In this document: positions 59,675 to 64,000 of the stretch, piece by piece | Position numbering within the stretch: position 1 is the first letter of the stretch | Layout of the letters: the number at the start of each line of letters is the position of its first letter | Assembly: GCA_049513055.1 (NCBI GenBank) | Contig: JBEKWN010000011.1 | Location: forward strand, 62,001-126,000 | Direction: 5' to 3' | Length of the DNA stretch: 64,000 nt | Source of the DNA: UBA1163 sp049513055 | Lineage (GTDB): Bacteria > Desulfobacterota > BSN033 > UBA1163 | Program-made: the position numbers and the translations under genes | Notes under the pieces: generated by a model | Databases searched by the model: none | Seen by the model: the letters and a program-made list of their open reading frames with translations, nothing else | Told to the model about the DNA's origin: nothing

Positions 59675-60463
59675 TTATCCGCTTACTTGAATCTTAATCG
59701 TGTCTCCCCTCTTTACCCCCAACATCTTTTGAGCATTGCCTTCTCTTACAGATATCTCTAAGAAACCACCACTTCCCAAAAGGGCAATCAATTCACCTTT
59801 CTTCCCTTCCCAGTATCCTTTCTTCAAACCATGGATGGCTTCCCTCCCTGCTCGAATGACAATAGGACGACTTTGAATAAACCGAAAAAGCTTTTCTTCA
59901 TCAATATTGCTAACAAGGTTGCCAAAGGTATCAATATGGAGAATCTCTCCTAATAATTTTCTTTCTTTGATGATGGGTTTTCCAAATTCAAGCTCTTCCA
60001 AAGAACCGATTTCATATCCGAAGACATTTGGCTTGATACCCAATGAGAGATGTGCTGCCACTGGGGCAAAGATGTCCCTTCCATGAAATGTCATGCTGAT
60101 TTTTGGAAGAAAATATTTCTGTTTGGTCAGAACCACCACCTGCTTCAACTTTTCCCTCTGTGCAACAAAAGTGAATAGGCCATTATCAGGACCTATAAAA
60201 TAATAATTTTGAGTCACAAGAAGAATGGGTTTCCTTGTCCCCCCTACCCCTGGGTCCACTACCGAAAGATGGATTGTCCCTTTTGGAAAATAAGAATAGG
60301 TATTGGCCAAGATAAAGGCTCCTTCTTGGATATCGTGCACTCTTACTTCATGGGTAATATCCACAAGGGTGCATTGAGGATTGATATTCAAAATCACTCC
60401 CTTCATTGAAGCCACATAAGGGTCTTTTGAGCCGAAATCGGTGAGCAGAGTAATGATAGGCAT
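59675..60463 (-). CDS. SAM hydroxide adenosyltransferase (DUF62 family)
   Basis: 262 residues: I-T-L-L-T-D-F-G-S-K-D-P-Y-V, D-P-G-V-G-G-T-R-K-P and G-P-D-N-G-L-F are the family signature shared with fluorinase/chlorinase, but the halide-specific loop is absent. The enzyme hydrolyses SAM to adenosine and methionine. It lies 6 nt from mtnA on the same strand, forming a methionine/SAM-recycling pair. Confidence 0.88.
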   Translation of the reverse strand: MPIITLLTDFGSKDPYVASMKGVILNINPQCTLVDITHEVRVHDIQEGAFILANTYSYFPKGTIHLSVVDPGVGGTRKPILLVTQNYYFIGPDNGLFTFVAQREKLKQVVVLTKQKYFLPKISMTFHGRDIFAPVAAHLSLGIKPNVFGYEIGSLEELEFGKPIIKERKLLGEILHIDTFGNLVSNIDEEKLFRFIQSRPIVIRAGREAIHGLKKGYWEGKKGELIALLGSGGFLEISVREGNAQKMLGVKRGDTIKIQVSG

Positions 60464-60468
60464 CCTTA

Positions 60469-61506
60469 TCAGGCCTTTATCCTTTTTAAATTCCTTTCAA
60501 AGGGTTCTCGAATGAGTCCTTTCTCTGTGATGATGGAATGAATCAGGGAATGGGGTGTTACATCGAAGGCGGGGTTAAGGGCATTGACTCCTTTCGGAGT
60601 GATTGGATTTCCTCGAAAATGGGTAACCTCTTTAACATCTCTTTCTTCAATCGGAATATTCCTTCCAGAGGCTAAGGAAAGATCGAGCGTGGAAATCGGA
60701 GCTACCACATAGAAAGGGATGCCATGCCACTTTGAGAGAATAGCAAGGCTATAGGTCCCAATCTTGTTGGCTGTATCTCCATTACGGGCAATTCTATCGG
60801 CTCCCACCAAAACGAGATTGATTTCGCCTTTTTTCATCAACCATCCTGCCATATTGTCCGTGATGACGGTGACGGGTATCTTTTCCTGAAGCAACTCCCA
60901 AGCCGTCAGCCTGGCTCCCTGTAGCTGGGGCCTTGTTTCATCTGCAAAGACACGGAACCGTTTCCCTTCAGCCCATGCCGCATAAATCACTCCCAGCGCT
61001 GTTCCATATCCAGCAGTCGCTAATGCCCCTGCATTGCAATGGGTGAGCACTCCATCGCCATTTTTGATGAGTCTCTTACCATATCCTCCGATTTTTTGGT
61101 TGATCTCCACATCCTCTTTGTAAATTCGTAAAGCCTCCTCTACTAACTCCGCTTTCGTTTTTTCAACACCATAAGCGTGAATTTGATTCAAAATCCTCTT
61201 CATTCGATCTACGGCCCAAAAAAGGTTGACAGCAGTGGGCCTGGTCTGCCTCATCTCATGGCAAACCTTCTCAAGATTTTTACGGAAAGTACCGGGCTGG
61301 CTGGATTGATTTTTCTTCGCAGCGAGAGCAATTCCCATTGCGGCAGCCACCCCTATGGCTGGTGCACCGCGGATGGCCATGGTCCGAATAGCTTGCGCCA
61401 CAGAAGAGGCATCCCGACAATCCAAATAATGGATTTCCTGAGGAAGTTTCCTCTGGTCGAAGATCCTCACCCAATCTCCCTTCCATTCAATGGTTTTAAA
61501 TTTCAT
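60469..61506 (-). CDS. mtnA: S-methyl-5-thioribose-1-phosphate isomerase
   Basis: 345 residues. The catalytic Cys is in L-T-H-C-N-A-G-A-L-A-T-A-G and the Asp in G-A-D-R-I-A-R-N-G-D-T-A-N-K-I-G-T. It isomerises MTR-1-P to MTRu-1-P in methionine salvage. The other salvage genes (mtnK, mtnB-D) are not present, so it may feed a different, anaerobic branch. Confidence 0.92.
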   Translation of the reverse strand: MKFKTIEWKGDWVRIFDQRKLPQEIHYLDCRDASSVAQAIRTMAIRGAPAIGVAAAMGIALAAKKNQSSQPGTFRKNLEKVCHEMRQTRPTAVNLFWAVDRMKRILNQIHAYGVEKTKAELVEEALRIYKEDVEINQKIGGYGKRLIKNGDGVLTHCNAGALATAGYGTALGVIYAAWAEGKRFRVFADETRPQLQGARLTAWELLQEKIPVTVITDNMAGWLMKKGEINLVLVGADRIARNGDTANKIGTYSLAILSKWHGIPFYVVAPISTLDLSLASGRNIPIEERDVKEVTHFRGNPITPKGVNALNPAFDVTPHSLIHSIITEKGLIREPFERNLKRIKA

Positions 61507-61536
61507 ACCGTTTTTTCCTAGAGTGCTCTCACATTG

Positions 61537-61565
61537 TCATTGCGAGCGAAGCGCGGAAATCTCAT
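61537..61565 (+). repeat. REP-like repeat, left flank of the GIY-YIG gene
   Basis: GTCATTGCGAGCGAAGCG followed by CGGAAATCTCA. It is inverted relative to the motif at 61,992-62,021 and its last bases contain the TGA stop of the GIY-YIG gene, so the gene ends inside the repeat. Confidence 0.6.
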
Positions 61566-61980
61566 AATTCTCCGTACAAGTCACTCCATTCTTTATTAAT
61601 AGTATTAATCAAATCAATTTTCTTTTGTCTTGACCCTGCCTTTATCTTCTTTTCTCTCAGGATAGCATTTTCTAGATCTTCGAATATCTCGTAATAAACA
61701 AGTTTTGAAACATTACATTTCATCGTAAACCCCGTTAGAAATTCCAGCGGGGCATTAAACCCCGCCGGAATTATTCTAAAATCTAACCCCTCTGCAGCCG
61801 CCGGCCCAGAGGGCCTCTGACCCGGAGGGAGCAGCGGGGCATTATTTCTAACGGGGTAAATCCATCGACAAACTTCTCTTTATGTTCATATACCCTCTTT
61901 TTCAAGTCATGGGTTATACCGATGTAGAGAACTCTATTATTTTTGTTTGTTATGATGTAAACATAGAATTGCTTACTCAT
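61562..61980 (-). pseudogene. GIY-YIG nuclease gene interrupted by a MITE
   Basis: Exon-like part 1 (61,980-61,861; 40-42 codons) encodes Y-V-Y-I-I-T-N and L-Y-I-G-I-T (the GIY-YIG pair) with R in L-K-K-R-V-Y-E-H. Part 2 (61,729-61,562; 53 codons) starts M-K-C-N-V-S-K-L-V-Y-Y and includes A-I-L-R-E-K-K-I-K-A-G-S-R with the conserved Glu. They are joined by F-T when the 127-bp MITE and one TAAA are removed, restoring a 95-residue protein of normal length. The uninterrupted reading is exact, so the insertion is recent. It is flanked by inverted REP-like repeats. Confidence 0.85.
61730..61856. mobile_element. MITE with CCCCGTTAGAAAT ends, copy 2 (inserted in the GIY-YIG gene)
   Basis: 127 bp with perfect 13-bp terminal repeats (CCCCGTTAGAAAT and ATTTCTAACGGGG) flanked by TAAA on both sides (61,726-61,729 and 61,857-61,860). 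Internal sequence has a further GCGGGGCATTA palindrome. Same family as 55,092-55,191 by ends and 4-bp duplication size. Confidence 0.85.
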
Positions 61981-61991
61981 GAATCATTTTT

Positions 61992-62021
61992 CTGAGATTG
62001 CTTCGCTCCGCTCGCAATGAC
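61992..62021 (-). repeat. REP-like repeat, right flank of the GIY-YIG gene
   Basis: CTGAGATTGCTTCGCTCCGC plus TCGCAATGAC, the inverted counterpart of the left flank at 61,537-61,565 and of the pair at 59,548-59,631. It lies between the GIY-YIG start and gatB stop. Confidence 0.6.
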
Positions 62022-62032
62022 GGTTGGGGTGG

Positions 62033-63469
62033 TTATTTTAATTTCTTCTTCAACAACTCATTGACCAATTTGGGATTCGCCTTCCCTTGGGTCTGTTTCA
62101 TCACCTCTCCCACGAAGAAGCCGAAGAGTTTCTCCTTACCTTTTCGATAATCCTCCACCTGTTTTGGATTGGCTTCCATCGCTTTTTCAATGGCTTTTTG
62201 GATCTCCCCCTCATCCAGAATTTGCATCCAACCCTTTTCTTTCACAATATCTTGCGGATACCCTCTTGTCCGATACATCTCTTCAAAGACATCCTTGGCA
62301 ATTTTACCGCTGATAGCCTGGGTTTTGGTCATTAAAAGCATATCGGCCAGATGTTTAGGGGTAACCGGACATTGATCAATCTCCCTCTCATCACGCTTCA
62401 ACTCCCTGAGAAGGTCTCCCATCATCCAGTTGCTCACCGTCTTGGGTTCGTGAAAGAGACTCACAGTCTCCTCATAGTAAGCGGATAGCGGTTTCGTTGA
62501 GGTGAGGATTTCAGCATCATATTCTGGGATCTGGTATTGCCGAATAAACCGTTCCTTTTTTTCATCTGGAAGTTCAGGAAGGCCTTTACGAATCTCCTCG
62601 ACCCATTTTCCATCGATCCTCAATGGAACAAGATCCGGGTCCGGGAAATAGCGATAATCATGAGCTTCTTCTTTTCCCCTCATCGTAATCGTAATCCCTT
62701 GATCGACATCCCAGAGTCGCGTCTCTTGAACCACATCTTCCCCTTCTCCCAACATCGTAATCTGGCGCTTGATCTCATACTCTAACGCCTTCTCCACATG
62801 ACGGAAAGAGTTCATGTTCTTCAATTCTGTTCTCGTCCCGAATTCTTCCTGACCTTTTGGCCGTACGGAAACATTTGCGTCACATCTAAAAGTCCCTTTC
62901 TCCATATCCCCTGTGCAGATCTCCAGATATTGCAGGATCGCTCGAAGTTTTCTTAAATAATCGCCTGCCTCCTCTGGAGATCGAATGTCTGGTCCGCTCA
63001 CAATCTCAACCAAAGGAACGCCTGTCCGATTAAAATCCACATAGCTGAACGAAGCAGTCTCCGGTGCCTCGCCATGTTTCAACTTCCCGGCATCCTCCTC
63101 CAGATGAATCCGGATGATCTGGATACGTTTCTTTTGCCCATGTAACATGATTTCAATAAAGCCATCCTCTGCCAAAGGAAACTCATACATGGAAATCTGA
63201 TACCCTTTGGGGAGGTCAGGATAAAAATAATTCTTTCTAGCGAAGAGGCTGTAAGGAGCAATTCGGCAGGAAGTAGCCAACCCCAATTTAATAGCAAACT
63301 CCACAGCCTTCCGATTGATCACTGGAAGAGAACCGGGCTGTCCGGTGCAGACAGGACAGGTTTGTGTATTTGGTTCTTCCCCAAATGTTGTGGAGCACCC
63401 ACAGAATATTTTGGATCGGGTCAGGAGCTGGGCATGGACTTCTAAACCAATGACAGGTTCATATTTCAC
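62033..63469 (-). CDS. gatB: Aspartyl/glutamyl-tRNA amidotransferase subunit B
   Basis: 478 residues from the GTG at 63,469, chosen because AAGGGG lies 6 nt upstream and the protein then begins V-K-Y-E-P-V-I-G-L-E-V-H-A-Q-L; a longer frame from an ATG at 63,577 adds unrelated residues. Zn-site Cys are in C-G-C-S-T-T-F and C-P-V-C-T-G-Q-P-G. The C-terminal YqeY-like domain is complete. It transamidates Glu-tRNA(Gln)/Asp-tRNA(Asn) with GatA and GatC, which are elsewhere. Confidence 0.95.
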   Translation of the reverse strand: MKYEPVIGLEVHAQLLTRSKIFCGCSTTFGEEPNTQTCPVCTGQPGSLPVINRKAVEFAIKLGLATSCRIAPYSLFARKNYFYPDLPKGYQISMYEFPLAEDGFIEIMLHGQKKRIQIIRIHLEEDAGKLKHGEAPETASFSYVDFNRTGVPLVEIVSGPDIRSPEEAGDYLRKLRAILQYLEICTGDMEKGTFRCDANVSVRPKGQEEFGTRTELKNMNSFRHVEKALEYEIKRQITMLGEGEDVVQETRLWDVDQGITITMRGKEEAHDYRYFPDPDLVPLRIDGKWVEEIRKGLPELPDEKKERFIRQYQIPEYDAEILTSTKPLSAYYEETVSLFHEPKTVSNWMMGDLLRELKRDEREIDQCPVTPKHLADMLLMTKTQAISGKIAKDVFEEMYRTRGYPQDIVKEKGWMQILDEGEIQKAIEKAMEANPKQVEDYRKGKEKLFGFFVGEVMKQTQGKANPKLVNELLKKKLK

Positions 63470-63562
63470 GAGATTCCCCTTCACTTTTTCATTATATTTA
63501 TTCCTAATTAAATATAACAAAGACCGAACCATGTCAAATAGGCTATTCAGTGCAGCGTTGAG

Positions 63563-63586
63563 CCCTGAACCCTGCATGGTTCAGGG
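63563..63586. repeat. Perfect 9-bp palindrome upstream of the Kdo-kinase-like gene
   Basis: CCCTGAACC (63,563-63,571), a 6-nt loop, GGTTCAGGG (63,578-63,586), directly abutting the -35 box TTGACA. It could be an operator for the rightward gene; no U-run favours a terminator. Confidence 0.45.
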
Positions 63587-63615
63587 TTGACAAACCTGAT
63601 TGATTCCATTACCTT
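63587..63615 (+). promoter_or_regulatory. Promoter of the Kdo-kinase-like gene, possibly leaderless
   Basis: TTGACA (63,587-63,592), a 17-nt spacer and TACCTT (63,610-63,615). The ATG at 63,624 lies about 8 nt after the -10, and no ribosome site is seen, so the mRNA may begin at or near the start codon. Confidence 0.4.
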
Positions 63616-63623
63616 AATTCAAA

Positions 63624-64000
63624 ATGTTTAAAAACATCCCCATTCCACCATCTTTCTCCCTCATTAAAAAGGGGAAGGTTTTTATCCTTTTGAAAGAAGG
63701 GTATAAAGATGTCCTTTTGAAGCAAGGAATCGATGATTTAAAAACTTTTCTCAAAAAAAGCTGGCAAACTTCTCACTATCTCAAAGGTCGAACTCCCCAT
63801 CCCTCCATCCCTCTCGAGGATGGGAAGAGGATGGTTCTTCGCCAATATTCACATGGAGGACTGTTACGAGCCATCACTGGAAATCTCTACTTTTTCGGGG
63901 CGAGATCTTTCCGAGAACTGGCGTTAACAGAGGAAATCCGATCCTATGGAATTCCAACGATCTCCTCCATCGGTGCCATCCACCATCGCATTTTCTTTCC
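63624..64000 (+). CDS. Lipopolysaccharide kinase-like protein (Kdo kinase family), partial at window end
   Basis: 125 codons, open at the window edge. It reads G-R-T-P-H-P-S-I-P-L-E-D-G-K, V-L-R-Q-Y-S-H-G-G-L-L-R and R-S-Y-G-I-P-T-I-S-S-I-G-A, matching the N-terminal lobe of the WaaP/KdkA family. Such enzymes phosphorylate Kdo or heptose in the LPS core at the inner membrane, fitting the nearby lptFG. The catalytic segment lies beyond the window. Confidence 0.75.
   Translation, partial: MFKNIPIPPSFSLIKKGKVFILLKEGYKDVLLKQGIDDLKTFLKKSWQTSHYLKGRTPHPSIPLEDGKRMVLRQYSHGGLLRAITGNLYFFGARSFRELALTEEIRSYGIPTISSIGAIHHRIFF

Overview
The window reads as a chromosomal piece of a Gram-negative, strictly anaerobic bacterium, most likely a deltaproteobacterium in the broad sense (Desulfobacterota-like). 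The signs are ATP-dependent benzoyl-CoA reductase-type activase subunits, the DUF39 + NIL/ferredoxin pair for anaerobic homocysteine synthesis, a prokaryotic Thi4 thiazole synthase, lactate-racemase cofactor genes larE/larC, and an outer-membrane/LPS apparatus (lptF, lptG, two-partner secretion, a Kdo-kinase-like protein). This is inference from gene content; no 16S gene is present.

Layout. 0-2.8 kb: an AT-rich, foreign-looking, leftward operon of five tiny paralogous helix-turn-helix (HTH) proteins interleaved with two proteins carrying HEPN RNase motifs, behind one promoter. This is the best candidate for an undescribed system. 3.2-6.2 kb: a GC-rich threonine dehydratase between short direct repeats, a DoxX/MauE-like membrane protein and a PIN/RHH toxin-antitoxin pair. 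6.5-10 kb: a lipoprotein, two BadF/BcrA-type activases, a ferredoxin and a decayed MvhD/small-protein pair. 10-24 kb: leftward sulfur and cofactor metabolism (bioB, a DUF6775-like protein, thi4, a ThiI-like PP-loop protein, larE, mnmA, NIL-ferredoxin, DUF39, cysK, an Rrf2 regulator, tilS, larC) with several 4-nt stop/start overlaps, plus small secreted proteins. 24-29 kb: a TolB-like propeller protein and an M1-M28 peptidase fusion.

29-50 kb is a signalling-to-surface region: a CHASE2-adenylate cyclase, FecR and a TPR/beta-barrel protein; an operon of two histidine kinases, three receiver-only regulators (one with a nonsense codon) and a class-II cAMP phosphodiesterase; a rightward operon CHAT-TPR protease / second CHASE2-cyclase / DUF928; and, converging on it, a two-partner secretion pair (TpsB and a 1240-residue TpsA). 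Upstream of TpsA lies a GEMM-I-like (cyclic dinucleotide) riboswitch with its own terminator, so the adhesin is probably controlled by a second messenger.

50-64 kb is mostly housekeeping: initiator tRNA, lptFG, ccdA, hpt, an LpoA-like protein, endonuclease V, an aminotransferase, a SAM hydrolase, mtnA, gatB and the start of a Kdo-kinase-like gene. This part carries small mobile DNA: two copies of a 100-127 bp MITE with CCCCGTTAGAAA ends and 4-bp target duplications, and REP-like repeats that occur once as an inverted pair without a gene and once flanking a GIY-YIG nuclease gene that one of the MITEs has broken.
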